A stretch of DNA of 64,000 bases from Anodontia alba (GCA_964016985.1 OZ024835.1:66529812-66593811); one strand, 5' to 3'. Positions 23,381 through 34,842 are shown, numbered from the stretch's first letter. Notes: generated from the letters alone by a model not told the origin. Made by a program: numbers and translations.

Positions 23381-23911
23381 GTTATAAGCAGTCCTCTATA
23401 ATAATAATTTACATGTACATGTATGTCCATTATGATTCAAAAACGTCCACCAATCTGAAACTAGCATATCCCACTGCAGACGCTTCAATTATCTTATAAA
23501 AAGTCAAAGACTGGTCAAAACCAACCAGGCTAAATCACCTGTCGCAAGTGTACAAATTTTAAAAATAAATAAAATTTATAAATACACTGAGGGCATAACA
23601 TTAACCTGGCAACGATCGACAAAAAACCTGTTAAAAACAGGACATATATGTAAATGTATGTTAATATATGGTTACTATGGTAACTAGGAAAATTACGACA
23701 AAATGTGTACATTGTACATGAATGTAAATACAACGTAATTTGATAGGTGAAATATATTAGGATTTTGATCCACTAATATCCATCATTAGCTAACAAACAT
23801 AAAAATTACATGTAAACACCATTAACCGTAGAAGTGTCAATGTAAATATTAGCTGACAACATCTTATTAATTTTTACTACTCCCTGGGCAAACTCAGTAA
23901 CAATACTGACA

Positions 23912-24104
23912 CATAGCAACAGACAAGGCGCTTTTTTCATCCGAAAAATGCTGATATCTTTCTTATTTCTCAACGGAAACGTATGTTGTGGGTACTCATT
24001 AGAAGCGCCTCGGCGAGACGCTTCTAATGAGTACCCACAACATATGTTTTCGTCGAGAAATAAGAAAACTATTATGTGGAAGCCCCCTCTTATCTGTAGC
24101 TATG
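23912..24104. mobile_element. A-family palindromic MITE (A1)
   Basis: Reference-quality copy. TIR catagcaacagacaagg / cttatctgtagctatg; arms with ttatttctcaacg; core gtgggtactcattagaagcg / cttctaatgagtacccac. About 190 bp, almost one perfect hairpin. The family includes at least 20 copies in this window. Confidence 0.9.
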
Positions 24105-24157
24105 CTGACAATTTTTCAGCTTGTTCTTCTTTACCCAGAGGGAAAAGTTCATACGCT

Positions 24158-24363
24158 TCAACCTCTTTATAACACGGTTCGTTACAACACAGTTTTTGAT
24201 ATAACACGATTCAAAGATGGATCCCAAAAATGTATAGATTATATTGAAAAATGACCATAAATGGTCATTTTTCAATATACATTTTCGTTTGGATATAACA
24301 CGGTTGCTTAGCTAACATGGTTTATGCTATGGACCCCAACAATAGTGTTATAAAGGGGTTGTG
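24158..24363. mobile_element. K1 MITE (TIR caacctctttataacac)
   Basis: TIR tcaacctctttataacacgg / gtgttataaaggggttgtgg with an internal tattgaaaaatgaccat / atggtcatttttcaata hairpin. Confidence 0.75.
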
Positions 24364-24394
24364 GTGTATATAACTTGGTACATCACTCAGGTCT

Positions 24395-24640
24395 ATATAC
24401 CAAATTTTTCTCCTCCTTCAGGGTAAACAGAAAAAGAGCTGAGAATTGCACCAAATTAAATATGTTTGCTTATTTTTACCAGAAAATAGGCTCTGACATT
24501 TCATGCAAATTATATCCCTGGGAGACGATTTGCATGAAATGTCAAAGCCTATTTTCTTGGAAGAATAAGTAAGTTTTCTAAAATGTTGACTGCTGTCTGC
24601 TATTGTTTTTTAATATATATTATAACACTTAACTACAGGT
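24395..24640. mobile_element. E-family MITE
   Basis: ctgacatttcatgcaaatta / gatttgcatgaaatgtcaaa core. Outer arms partly eroded. Confidence 0.7.
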
Positions 24641-24689
24641 AAGCAGTCTGTTTTTTTTTACTTTTTTTTTTTCATTTTCTTATTTTTTT

Positions 24690-24995
24690 TGCGAAACTTG
24701 TTAAGGAATCTCAACAGGACTACATGTATCTCAGTGAATAAGAAGATCCCACAACATTTTAGTGGACACTTGTTAATGAATCCAACAAAGCTACATGCAT
24801 CTCAGTGAATAACAAGATCCCACAACATTTTAGTGGACATTTGTTCAGGAATCCCAACAGAGCTACATGTATCTTGGTGAATTACAAGATCCCACAACAA
24901 TTTAGGGACACTTGTTAAGGAATCCCAACAGAGCTACATGTGTCTCTGTGAATTACAACAAGATCCTACAACATTTTAGTGGACACATAAGAAAT
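24690..24995. repeat. ~70-80 bp tandem repeat, four units
   Basis: Units with cacttgttaaggaatc, agctacatgtatctcagtga and caagatcccacaacatttta. Confidence 0.85.
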
Positions 24996-25239
24996 ATGCT
25001 AATAAATTTACCTCCAGTATAAAACAGTGATTTGGCAATCTACATGGTATCTATTTACACTATGGCAACTACATACATTATTGTACTGATTCAAACCTTA
25101 GAGTTAGTCATGACACATTGCCTTTCCTCACAGGCAATCAGCTATTGCTTGAAGACTGTTTTTTCATATCAATGCTCAAGATAAGGTACCTTTTTTCAAC
25201 AAAACAGTATTGGTATTTTTTATATTTCTCCATAAAAAT

Positions 25240-25470
25240 ATATGCTGTGGGTACATATGAGGGTCTCAATGCAGGTAACTGATCAGCTAATTCTGAGTGG
25301 GTAATTTTACCAGTTAGTGGGTCAAAAAATTACTGATTACTGATCTTAAATCTTACTAATTACTGTTTTTTTTTGGGCTGAAAATTTTACTGAATACTGA
25401 TTTAAGTTGTACCCCATTGAGACCTTCACTAATTAGAAGGGCCTCAAGATTTGCTTTTGATGGGAATCAC
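25240..25470. mobile_element. Interrupted A-type element
   Basis: Left arm catatgctgtgggtac at about 25238 and right pieces cactaattagaaggg / tacatgtttttgac at 25425-25480 are separated by ~170 bp of tactgattactgatct-rich sequence, suggesting an old insertion. Confidence 0.4.
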
Positions 25471-25592
25471 AATACATGTTTTTGACAAACCAGGAAAATA
25501 TCAAAATTTTTGGTTGAAGAAAATTGCATTTAAGTTTTCTCCCTTTGCAAAATGGTAAAAAATCTTTCAGATGTAGCCTTCATCTTATCCCT

Positions 25593-25982
25593 TATCCCTT
25601 GTACTGCTGAATAAATTAAGATGCCCATCCCACTTCTAATTTTCCACCAATCAGATTACTTGACACATACTTAATCACAACTAGTGCATATCCAGATCAG
25701 TTGGCTTCCAACTGATCTGGATCTACACTGTTTGCAAAAACACAAAAACAGGGTATATCATAGGTTTAGGTAAGGGAGGGTATCCGGTAAATATTTTTCT
25801 TATTTCTCCACGAAAACATATGTTGTGGGTACTCATCAGAAGCGCCTCAGTGCGGCGCTTCTAATGAGTACCCACAACATATGATTTTGTGGAGAAATAA
25901 GAAAAATATCGATACTTTTGGATTGAAAAAAGCGCCTTAACTAGTGCCATGGTATATCCAGGTTTAGCAGGACTAGGGTTAA
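25593..25982. mobile_element. G-family MITE carrying an inserted A element
   Basis: G ends tatcccttgtactgctgaat and tagcaggactagggttaa enclose a gatcagttggcttccaac hairpin. The right arm is interrupted at gtatat by A2, and gtatat is repeated on the other side. Confidence 0.75.
25759..25951. mobile_element. A-family MITE (A2), nested in G
   Basis: cataggtttaggtaag / ccttaactagtgccatg tips, with the full core gcgcctcagtgcggcgc. TSD gtatat. Confidence 0.85.
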
Positions 25983-26106
25983 CTTGTTTGTCTGTAAAAC
26001 ACGAGTCCAGGTATGACTTACATAAATGTTGACAATTTTTATATTTTTCTACAAAAACTTGTTCATGGTATTAAAATGTTCATAGTTCTTGATTAAGGAA
26101 TATCCA

Positions 26107-26384
26107 GGGCCCAGTTGTTCAAAGCATCGTTAGCTTAACGAGCTCGTTAAGGGTCATTTCGTTAACTGTTTTAACGGATTCAATACACAATATTCTGATA
26201 TTTTTTGCTGAAAAAATGTGAGTAGCTTTTGCAGTTTTTTGCTGAAAAAATGTGAGTAGCTTTTGCACTGCAAAAGCTACTCACATTTTTTCATCAAAAA
26301 ATTTCAACATATTTGCGTATCACTCAATGTAAATTTTAACGAATCGTTAACTAACGACGTCGTTAGCTTTGAACAACTGGGCCC
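26107..26384. mobile_element. H-family MITE, copy 3, internally duplicated
   Basis: gggccc ends intact. A 30-bp segment with ttttttgctgaaaaaatgtg is present twice in the left half, lengthening this copy to 278 bp. Confidence 0.85.
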
Positions 26385-26385
26385 A

Positions 26386-26540
26386 GATAAATATTTTTCT
26401 TATTTCTCCACAGAAAAGTATATTGTGAGTTCTCTTTAGAAGTCCCTGGTTGAGGTGCTTCTATTGCGCATGAACAAAATATGCTTTTTCGTTTTTGAGA
26501 AATAAGAAACATTGATACTTTTTTTTTTTTTTTTTTTTTT
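26386..26540. mobile_element. A-family MITE, degraded, ending in poly(T)
   Basis: Directly abuts H copy 3. tatttttcttatttctcc and gagaaataagaaacattgat arms, core partly lost (ttagaagtccctgg). A T-run of ~23 follows. Confidence 0.65.
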
Positions 26541-27090
26541 TAAAGCACATTATTCAGAGTTATAAATTACCTACAGCATACATGTAATTTGCAGAGAAAT
26601 ATCTACATTATAGCTCCTATCTCGCATTGTGAAACTCAGAACAATGATAAAACACAAACAAATGTACAAGCATATGAATATCATAGCGTATCAAAATATC
26701 TGAACATAGCAACAAAAAATGACCACACAACCAAAGAGAGATAATAATTATTAATATATTTATGCTGTGCCAATTAGGAAAATGGCTCAACTGCGTACTG
26801 AAAGAATGCAAACTACAACCAGCCTGTGCTTGTATACAGTCTTGTCTGCATTGTTTGTTATCTATGTACAGTTTCAGGCTGGAAATAAGTTAATCTGAGA
26901 AAAAAATCAACGTTTCTCCACACGAAAAAAAAACAATTCTGCATATCCACGAATTCTAGTATGGATTTTCACTGTACTTTTGGCTTATTATAGGAAACTG
27001 GGAAAAAATGCTGACTTTTCTATAGTTTGCATTATAGCAGTACATCACCAGATAAGGTGATAACTGGAGTTATGATTTTAAGATTATTAT
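26541..27090. other. No recognisable feature
   Basis: AT-rich intergenic sequence. The ORF at 26617-26811 has no domain signature. Confidence 0.4.
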
Positions 27091-27235
27091 TATTATTATT
27101 TTTTTTTTTTTTTTTGTTATTTTTGCCCCAAAACATACCTTGTGTGTACTCATCAGAATCGCTTCTATAAAGAATTTCCAATGAGTACCCACCAGATATG
27201 TTTTGGTGCAAAAATTACAAAAGAAAAATCCTCTC
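27091..27235. mobile_element. A-like palindrome, divergent
   Basis: ccaaaacataccttgtgtgt / gatatgttttggtgcaaaaa arms with tactcatcagaatcgc at the core. Confidence 0.55.
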
Positions 27236-27575
27236 AATTTTTCTTATAATTAGAGGATTGTAAAACACATATTATAATCAGTGGTTAAACTTTCACTCAA
27301 TACAGTAATGTTACATAAAAATTGCACTATATTGTATTCTCTATACACATTTGCTGATTTGAGAGAAAAAAAAAAAAAAAAAAAAAAAAAAAATGAAATG
27401 AGCCAGATCAGGGGAGAAGCAATGCCTTATAGAAACTTTTTTGTTTGAATCTATGTTTTATGGCCCAGTCAACAGATCAGGGTCATGTCGAATGCATACC
27501 TCATGGGAACTGCTGATCTGACTCCGTGAGGAATGAAATGAAAATACAAGTTAGGATGCTAACACAACGCAGAAT

Positions 27576-27773
27576 TATTAAAGAGGAGTATTTGGTGATA
27601 ATTCTGGGATAGTTTTCTCAAATTCTCCATAAAATCATACATTATGGGTACTCATTAGAAGCACCTCGCTGAGGTGCTTCTAATGAGTACCCGCAATGTA
27701 TGTTTTTTTATGGAAAAAGTAAGAAAAATTATCCAAAAATGGTCAAAATGGTCACCAAATACTCCTACTTAAT
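27576..27773. mobile_element. A'-subfamily palindromic MITE
   Basis: Same core as A (tactcattagaagcacctc) but different outer arms: attaaagaggagtatttggt and caccaaatactcctacttaa. Better copies at 30700-30882 and 31932-32145. Confidence 0.82.
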
Positions 27774-28135
27774 TCCTCTGCAGCTTATGATAATGGAAGC
27801 TATATACATATGTATGTTTAACCTATATATGAAACAAAACCTTCAAAGCATTTGAGCATAATAAGAATATGAAATTAAGCACATTCATGTGTTCATGAAC
27901 AAAAATTTATATACATGATTTAAAAACCAAAATACATGTACATGTATTCCAGCTATTTGTTTCCTAATATTTTAATGTCTTTATAAATACATGTATTCTA
28001 ATAATTAGACATTTATTTTGGTTTTCATTTTATTTGCATTTCTTTTTTTTTGTGCTTCACATTTATTTGAATGCTTTAACATTTCTATGGTAAATCTTCC
28101 CATTTCAGAAGCAAACATTATTGTACAGAGGCAGG
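27774..28135. other. No recognisable feature
   Basis: AT-rich, with tacatgtacatgtatt palindromic bits. Confidence 0.4.
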
Positions 28136-28139
28136 ACTA

Positions 28140-28655
28140 TTTACATTAGTTTAACTTTTACCACTCTTTTGGCAAAGTCAGCACACAACAAATTCATGAT
28201 TTTGTTCCTATTTTTCCCAGAAAACAGGATTAGACATTTCATGCAAATTGTCTCCTATAGCAACAATTTGCATGAAATGTCAAACATTACGAAAACACAC
28301 CTATTCAAATATATGTATATTGAAATTTTCACTACCAAAAACTGAAAGTTTCAGAAATTCTGATAATTTTCATATTTCTGCTCAAAACATAGATTGTGGG
28401 TACTCGTTAGAACTGCCTCGGTGAGGCAGTTCTAACGAGTACCCGCAATCTGTGTTTTTGAGCAGAAATAAGAAAAATTAACGTATACCCCTGTAAACCC
28501 CAGTTTTACTATATAGAAGTGGGGTTTAAGAGGGTCAAAATTATATAGGTATGTTTTCGTGATGACCTGTTTTCTGGGAACAATAAGAAAAATATTCCAA
28601 TATGTCGTCTGCTGAAAATTTTACCGAGAGTGCTAAGTGTTAAGCATTTCAGCAG
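28140..28655. mobile_element. E-family MITE split by a B-family MITE
   Basis: The E core (gacatttcatgcaaattgtc / caatttgcatgaaatgtcaa) runs to 28284. Its right arm resumes at 28565 with acctgttttctggg, ataagaaaaat and gtcgtctgctgaaaatt. Confidence 0.8.
28285..28564. mobile_element. B-family MITE nested in E
   Basis: TIR cattacgaaaacacacctat / ataggtatgttttcgtgatg; core ctcgttagaactgcctcgg / gttctaacgagtacccg. Confidence 0.85.
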
Positions 28656-28737
28656 TTTCAAGTAAATACCTGTATCAAGATGTAGAGATTTGCACACACC
28701 CTCACAAGCTTGCACAAACATGCAGTCTGGTCAAAGC

Positions 28738-28965
28738 ATGTACAGTTTCTTATAAACTTCAGCATTCTCTGCACAAACTCTGCAGATGACGATATTTTTT
28801 TTTTTCATTTTTTTTTTCTGAGACAATACTTTGACATTTCATGAAAATTGTCTCCAAAGGGTAATCAATCTCATGTCAATCTCTATTTTCTCAGAAAAAA
28901 TAAGAAAAATATTTCAAAATGTCGTCTGCTGAAATTTTTACCCAGCATGCAATGTGTTCAATTCT
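28738..28965. mobile_element. E-family MITE
   Basis: tttgacatttcatgaaaatt core half and a well-kept right end (gtcgtctgctgaaattttta, cagcatgcaatgtgtt). Confidence 0.65.
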
Positions 28966-29044
28966 ATAACGTCCTAAGAGTCTCTGGACCAACTAAATAA
29001 TACATGTTTTATACAAGATAGCTGAAATTTCATATATAATACCA

Positions 29045-29240
29045 TGTTATACCATAATCACTCTAAGTATTGGGGCAGAGGGACCTGAGCAAAGTATGTA
29101 GACCCAGATTAGATGCTGCAGAGTGCAGCATCAGCTTAACGTCTACACTGTTTGCAGAATTTAGAAATATCTACAAATAGTAAAAGGAAGGTAATGAATG
29201 ATGTCAAGGTGCCCTAATACTTAGGTATAAAAAAGTATTA
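29045..29240. mobile_element. F'-type element
   Basis: ctaagtattggggcagaggg / ctaatacttaggt outer arms; hairpin gatgctgcagagtgcagcat. Confidence 0.65.
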
Positions 29241-29246
29241 CGGTTT

Positions 29247-29471
29247 AACCCTAAAAAAGCCAGTCACGATTGCATCAAATGAAAATTTTGATGTTTTTTT
29301 TTTTAATTTTTCTGAGAAAACAAGTATTGGCATTTCATGTGAATCATCTGCTTGGCAGATGATTCACATGAAATATCAAAACTTGTTTTCTCGGAAAAAT
29401 TAAAAGAAAAATACATGTATAAATTTTAGAATGTCGTCTGTTACAAATATGGCTTGGTGCTTTAAGGGTTA
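29247..29471. mobile_element. E-like palindromic MITE, variant core
   Basis: ttaaccctaaaaaagccagt start and tggtgctttaagggttaa end. Core ttcatgtgaatcatctgctt / cagatgattcacatgaa. Fits the TTAACCC-ended group with a different central sequence. Confidence 0.75.
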
Positions 29472-29531
29472 AGATAGATTTTGTCACGAAACATTCCTAT
29501 TACACAGGTAGATATGACATGCATAATGCAA

Positions 29532-29730
29532 CATCACAGCTCCAGATAAGAGGGGGTACCCACCAAATATTTTTCTTATTTCTCGACAAAAACGCATGTT
29601 GTAGGTATTCATTAGAAGCGCCTCTGTGAGGCGCTTCTAATGAGTACCAACAACATATGTTTTTGTCGAGAAATAAGAAAAATATCAGCACTTTTTGGAT
29701 GAAAAAAAAAGTGCCCAATCTGGAACTATG
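29532..29730. mobile_element. A-family MITE
   Basis: cacagctccagataagag / cccaatctggaactatg tips; full palindrome with gcgcctctgtgaggcgc. Confidence 0.88.
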
Positions 29731-30265
29731 AACATGCACGTATTTTGGAATGTTAATGCATTGTAGTTAGTTAACAAATAAACATGTACAATTTTATTTT
29801 CTACAAAAATATATGCTTCTTAAGTATTTTCCAAGACACATGCACAACACACTTATTATGCACACAAAAAATAAAATATAATGATGAAAAAAATACACAA
29901 CTTGTAACACACAACCCAAAACATGACGCATGCTGTGGAAACCAAAGCTAGTTTTAGATCTTAAAATCCGACCCTACTGAATGCATGCTGGTCTTGGTCT
30001 TAGCATGTAGTTGACTTTTTTAACCATTCAAGACCAAAATATTGTGTACAATTATTAATTGCAGCTAAAATATTGTGTACAATTATTAATTGCAGCTAAA
30101 CTTCAGCAAACAAACAGATGTTCATTGCACAGGATTGTTACCATAGCAACACAAAAAATGGCATATTACCCTACAATCTACATTTAGGCTGTTTTATAAT
30201 TTTAAATGAATGCTTCAATCAAAGGTTCAGGCAGAACTTTTCAGATATGTGTTTGTAAAGATTTA
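29731..30265. other. Unassigned; one 30-bp direct duplication
   Basis: aatattgtgtacaattatta is repeated in tandem at about 30039 and 30069. No gene evidence. Confidence 0.45.
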
Positions 30266-30270
30266 AAACA

Positions 30271-30616
30271 TACCCTATTCGACCCAATTACCGCTCATGC
30301 TCCTATAAGCGCACAGTCAAACAATTTAGTAATCTAAAAGATTACAACCAGTGTACTTTTATCTACTTCTTTATGAAAAAGACATATGTTGTGGGTACTC
30401 ATTTGAATTGCCTCGACAAGTCGAGGCAATTCAAACGAGTATCCACAACATATGATTCTATAAAGAAAACAGAAAATAACATTGCATAAGCATCATTAAA
30501 TATGCTTCTCATGAAGTCCTCTGTAGCTCTTTCTTTCAAGTGTGCCAGTATTAGGTGGATATTTTACCACAAGTTTTCGCGGTACTTTTGAAAAAATTTA
30601 AGCGCACAGTGCGGTA
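30271..30616. mobile_element. C-family MITE, reverse orientation
   Basis: taccctattcgacccaatta end; aattgcctcgacaagtcgag core; ttttaccacaagttttc arm and cgcacagtgcggtat end. Lacks the (TG)n of the 3571 copy. Confidence 0.75.
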
Positions 30617-30699
30617 TTTTAACTTTCGGAACAAATCTTATACTTGCTAGGAAACTTGTAATGGGTACCTACAACAAGTTTTCATGGAGAAACTGAGAA

Positions 30700-30882
30700 A
30701 ATTAAGAAAATATTTGATGATAATTTTGGGATAATTTTCTCCAGTTCTCCATAAAAACATATGTTGTGGGTACTCATTAGAAGCGCCTTGCCGAGGCGCT
30801 TCTAATGAGTACCCACAACATATGTTTTCATGGAGAAATAAGAAAAATTATCCATAATTTTCATCAAATATTCCACCTTAAC
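30700..30882. mobile_element. A'-subfamily palindromic MITE
   Basis: atatttgatgataattttgg / ataattttcatcaaatattc outer arms with an intact A core (gcgccttgccgaggcgc). Confidence 0.87.
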
Positions 30883-31167
30883 AAGTCCTTTATTGGATAA
30901 AGGGTTAAGGCGACCCAATAAACACAATAAACCCAATAAACACAGTTAAGTCTACCTGTTATGAGCTATAGTATTACATATGGATAATGACCGAGAATTC
31001 CGCAGAGATATGGTTGGTATTTCCGACTGGGAAATATTTCCTAGGGTGAAATTATCACTGCATAAATGATGCCATGTTATAGCATTATATGACATCACTT
31101 AACCTAAGTTTGAAGCATTTAAGTAAGCAGAATGACTTAAAGTCATTTTTATGGTATTAAATATAAA

Positions 31168-31322
31168 ATTTAATCCACAGCTGTTTTAAAACATGGGAAA
31201 TAATTCCCATGGGCATAGAAAGTCCTGATAATAACCTTGTGCTGAAGCACTCAGTTTTAACTGGACTTTCAATGTCCTAGGGAATTATTTCCTGTATTTC
31301 AAAACAACTGTAGATTAATCTC
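31168..31322. mobile_element. Palindromic element with taatccacagctgttttaa arms
   Basis: taatccacagctgttttaaa and caaaacaactgtagattaat face each other, with gggaaataattccc / gggaattatttcc inside. Single copy in this window. Confidence 0.65.
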
Positions 31323-31599
31323 TATATGTTAAACAATGAAGCAAATTACATCTTCACCATGGAAGCATGAAAAAGATTCAGTTTATTTTGTCTCGTCACT
31401 TATATTTTGCCAGTTAATGATGCAACCTCTAGTCTTAACAAACAAATGCCATTTTTTTCCTAAACTTCAATGTAAACTTATTACAACAATATGGCTGACA
31501 ACTGATCATAATCTCCTTTGAGTCACAACAAGTGAAAAGAAGTCTTTAACTAAGCTCCAGATTAGATATGGTATCAGCGGAATATTTTCTTCTTGTTTT

Positions 31600-31840
31600 T
31601 TTTCCATGAAAACATAGGTAGTAGGTATTCATTTTGATTGAAAAGTACTGATAATTTTCTTATATTGTTCCATGAAAACACAGGTTGTGCGTAGTCATCA
31701 GAAGCACCTCAGAGAGGTGCTTCTGATGACTGTGCACAGCCTATGCCGTCATGGTGAAATTAAAAAAACCCCAAAAAAACTGGCAATGCTAATGAGCTCC
31801 CACAACCTATGCTTTTGTTGAGAAATAAGAATAATGTGAT
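31600..31840. mobile_element. A-type elements, rearranged
   Basis: Contains gaagcacctcagagaggtgc hairpin and extra half-arms (ttccatgaaaacatagg, cacaacctatgcttttgttg), indicating two overlapping partial copies. Confidence 0.6.
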
Positions 31841-31931
31841 GTTGATAACCCTTCTAATTTGCAGCTATCAGTATTAATGTTTCTGTAACCTGACAAGCCG
31901 ACAACGAATCCCAAGATCAGACAGAGGACTT

Positions 31932-32145
31932 GTTAAGGAGGAGTATTTGATGATAATTCTGGGATAATTTTTCTTATTTCTCCATGAAAACATATGTTGT
32001 GGGTACTCATTAGAAGCGCCTCGGCGAAGCGCTTCTAATGAGTACCCACAACATATGTTTTTATGGAGAACTGGAGAAAATTATCCCAGAATTATCATCA
32101 AATACCCAAAATTATCCCAAAATTATCATCAAATACTCCTTAAAA
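31932..32145. mobile_element. A'-subfamily palindromic MITE
   Basis: ttaaggaggagtatttgatg / atcatcaaatactccttaaa outer arms; core gaagcgcctcggcgaagcgc. A duplicated aattatcatcaaatac stretch lies at the right end. Confidence 0.87.
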
Positions 32146-32440
32146 AGTCCTCTGAATTCAGATGTCACAGATCTTTTTGCTACCTTCCCTGTCCATATAT
32201 TATAAGCAAGAAGACACATTTCTCTTGTCGTGACCAATTCAACATAAAATAAAACACAACCTGTGTATTAAATGGTAAAAATATATAATTGTATTCATAG
32301 TATGACACAACGATGTATACTCAAGCCATGACAGACAAATGCAAAACTTACCACCAATTGGAATAAAAAACAACCAGATCAGCATGTACTGTAATAATTC
32401 TATGTATTCAGATAGATAGGCCATAGCAAACAGTGTAGAC

Positions 32441-32938
32441 CATACCTCCTGATAAGATGCTTTTTTCAATCCAAAAGATTGATATTTTTCTCATTTTTCC
32501 TCCAAAATGTATTGTGGGTACTCATTAGAAGCACTTCGCAGAGGCGCTTCTAATGAGTTCCCACAACATAGAGTCGATTCTCGTTATCTCGACCTCGCTT
32601 ATCTCGAATAACCGCTTATCTTGAAGTGAAATTCTAGTCCCTGATTTAACACGGAAATCTAAGAACAGGTAACAAAATATTGTGGAAAAGAGGAGAAATT
32701 GCTCCACAATATTTTCAATATGTCTCTAACTTCAGGAGTCAAATTACATATTCATTTGTTAAATGTGGTTGTTCGATTTATTGTTTTCCTCACTTCTGCA
32801 ATCCTGATATTTCGAGGTATTGTTATCTCGAAGTATTCCAGAGAGTCCCTTGGAATTCGAGATAACGAGAGTCGATGGATGTTTTTGTGGAGAATAAGAA
32901 AAATATTAACCTGATACCCACTCTTATCTAGTACTATG
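32441..32938. mobile_element. A-family MITE split by element K2
   Basis: Tips catacctcctgataagatg and cttatctagtactatg. The arm motif acaacatatg is broken at acaacata, where K2 has inserted. Confidence 0.82.
32571..32877. mobile_element. K2 inverted-repeat element nested in A
   Basis: Ends gtcgattctcgttatctcg and cgagataacgagagtcgat; inner hairpin aaatattgtgg / ccacaatatttt. About 305 bp, no ORF. Confidence 0.78.
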
Positions 32939-33180
32939 ATAGACCCAGATCTTCATTCAATTACCCTTTTGTGGGTGAGGGTTCTTGACTAAAATGGGTT
33001 AATTCCTTACCATACTTGTTCATTAAACTGAACAATTTGATTAGACTTCCTGTTGATGGGTCTTAAGGCTGCTGGATGAGTGGCAAACAGTGTAGACCCT
33101 GATTAGATGATACAGAATGCAGCATCTGATCTGGATCTACACTGTTCAAGCCTGTCTGTCCAAATTCTTATGGTAAATAC
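32939..33180. mobile_element. F remnant followed by an F'-type element
   Basis: tgactaaaatgggttaa marks an F right end at ~33001. An F' copy follows (ccttaccatacttgttcat, agatgatacagaatgcagca, gatctggatctacactgtt). Confidence 0.6.
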
Positions 33181-33404
33181 ATGTACATATGTGGTAAGAC
33201 ACCATTATGTTTGTCTCGGCCTCTTTGATTATGAGTAACAGAAAGCAAAAATGAAATGGCGTTGCCATGGCAACCAATATAGACCCACAATACAGGGCAA
33301 ATTCATGTAAAAAACACAATCTTTCTGGTTTTATGATCATTCTGTACATTGGCAAAAACACTCAAATACCATGAAATGAACAGGGAATATCTGAACAAGA
33401 ATGC

Positions 33405-33500
33405 TGCTGGACCCGGCCTGGATTGAACATGCATCCTCATGATCACCAGTCAGACACACATCCCTCTGAACCAGAGACAGAGACTACCTGGACAAGCTTC
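33405..33500 (-). mobile_element. SINE tRNA-like head fragment
   Basis: gacccggcctggattgaaca, gatcaccagtcagacacac: a decayed B-box region similar to the S2 head. Confidence 0.45.
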
Positions 33501-33642
33501 TACAACTGCATTGTGTGGCTAGTGTTCATGGTTCTGAGATTTTACAGCCCTTTCAACAATAGTTCAGCCACATCAGTATTGAGGGCATTCATGCAAGTGA
33601 CTCTTCTGCAGAACTTGCTAGTAACCAATGAAAGCGAAAACA

Positions 33643-33834
33643 CCTATAACAACAGACAGGGCGCTTTTTCATCCAAAAAATGCTGATATCTTTCTTATTT
33701 CTCCAAGAAAAGATATGTTGTGGTACTCATTAGAAGCGCCTTGGCAAGGCGTTTCTAATGAGTACCCACAACATAGGTTTTCATGGAGAAATAAGAAAAT
33801 ATTATGTGGATACCCCCTCTTATTTGTAGCTATG
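33643..33834. mobile_element. A-family MITE
   Basis: ctataacaacagacagg / cttatttgtagctatg tips; core gcgccttggcaaggcg. Confidence 0.88.
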
Positions 33835-34065
33835 ACAACTGCGAAAACCTAACGGTAACAGTTAGACAAACATTTCATACTGATTTTTACCTTTATATTC
33901 TAAAAATATATGATAAAGTTTGTCTAAGGTAAAGTAACCGTTATTCCTATAGGCATGGTTAAGTATGTTGTGCGGAGAAGTTATTTGTATGGCAATGCTT
34001 TAATTGACAATCCATGCATATACCCAAGACAGCTATCTGCATCACACAGCTCAAGATTCTAAGTT

Positions 34066-34345
34066 TGCTTGGAGTTTTACACCCCAGTCAACACTACTTA
34101 GGTCATGTCAAACTGGTCAGTTAGCCGTCTCACAGTTTCCTGGGTATGCTTAGTCCTCAAAGATGTTAACCAGTACTTATGCAAATATTCTAGCGAGTAA
34201 CTGACAACTGCCCTATTTGATCAGCAGAAGAGGGAGAATGAGCATATAAATGATTTTATGACCAATCTCCATGAAACTTATATGGCAAGATGCAATTCAA
34301 TTTTGAGACCACTAGATCTGAAGTCTGACATGTTACTGACTGAGC
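34066..34345 (-). mobile_element. Old S2 SINE fragment
   Basis: ttttacaccccagtcaacac, ctgggtatgcttagtcctca, agaagagggagaatg and a decayed head. Confidence 0.55.
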
Positions 34346-34349
34346 TATG

Positions 34350-34602
34350 GAGACCTGGCCCTAAGGTTATAAAACTTTTTCCATGCTCAACTCAGCTGAG
34401 CATGAAAATTTCTCTGCTAATAAATATGAAAATGCCAACGATAGTTGGCATTTTCATATTTATTAGCAGAGACATTTTCATGTTCAGCTATGTTTAGCAA
34501 GAAAGAACTTGTAGTTGTTAGTAATTTGAGATTATTACCAGGACAAATTTCATGCTCAGCTGAGTTAAGCATGAAAAAAGTTTTATGACCTTGGGGCCAA
34601 CA
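34350..34602. mobile_element. M element: nested double palindrome
   Basis: Outer arms ggccctaaggttataaaact / agttttatgaccttggggcc. Inside is a second perfect hairpin aatatgaaaatgccaacgat / agttggcattttcatatt with ctctgctaataa / ttattagcagag arms, and gctcaactcagctgagca near each side. Confidence 0.8.
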
Positions 34603-34747
34603 CACAGCTCTAGATTGAAGAAAGGTCTGGACAGGTAATTTTCCTATTTTTCCACAAAAATGCATGTTTTTTTCTCATTAGCTTATCACGAATTGGACAT
34701 GCAGAGTGATGAGTATCTATGTTGGTTACCATGGCCACAGAATCCAG

Positions 34748-34842
34748 TTGTATCCCAGCGGGCACACAACACTGAAACAACATCAATTCAATGTTGACAT
34801 TGAATCAATGTTGTTTCAATGTTGTGTGCCTGCTGGGATCAC
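34748..34842. mobile_element. N palindrome (cccagcgggcacacaac ends)
   Basis: tcccagcgggcacacaacac / ttgtgtgcctgctggga around aaacaacatcaattcaatgt. Single copy here. Confidence 0.75.
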
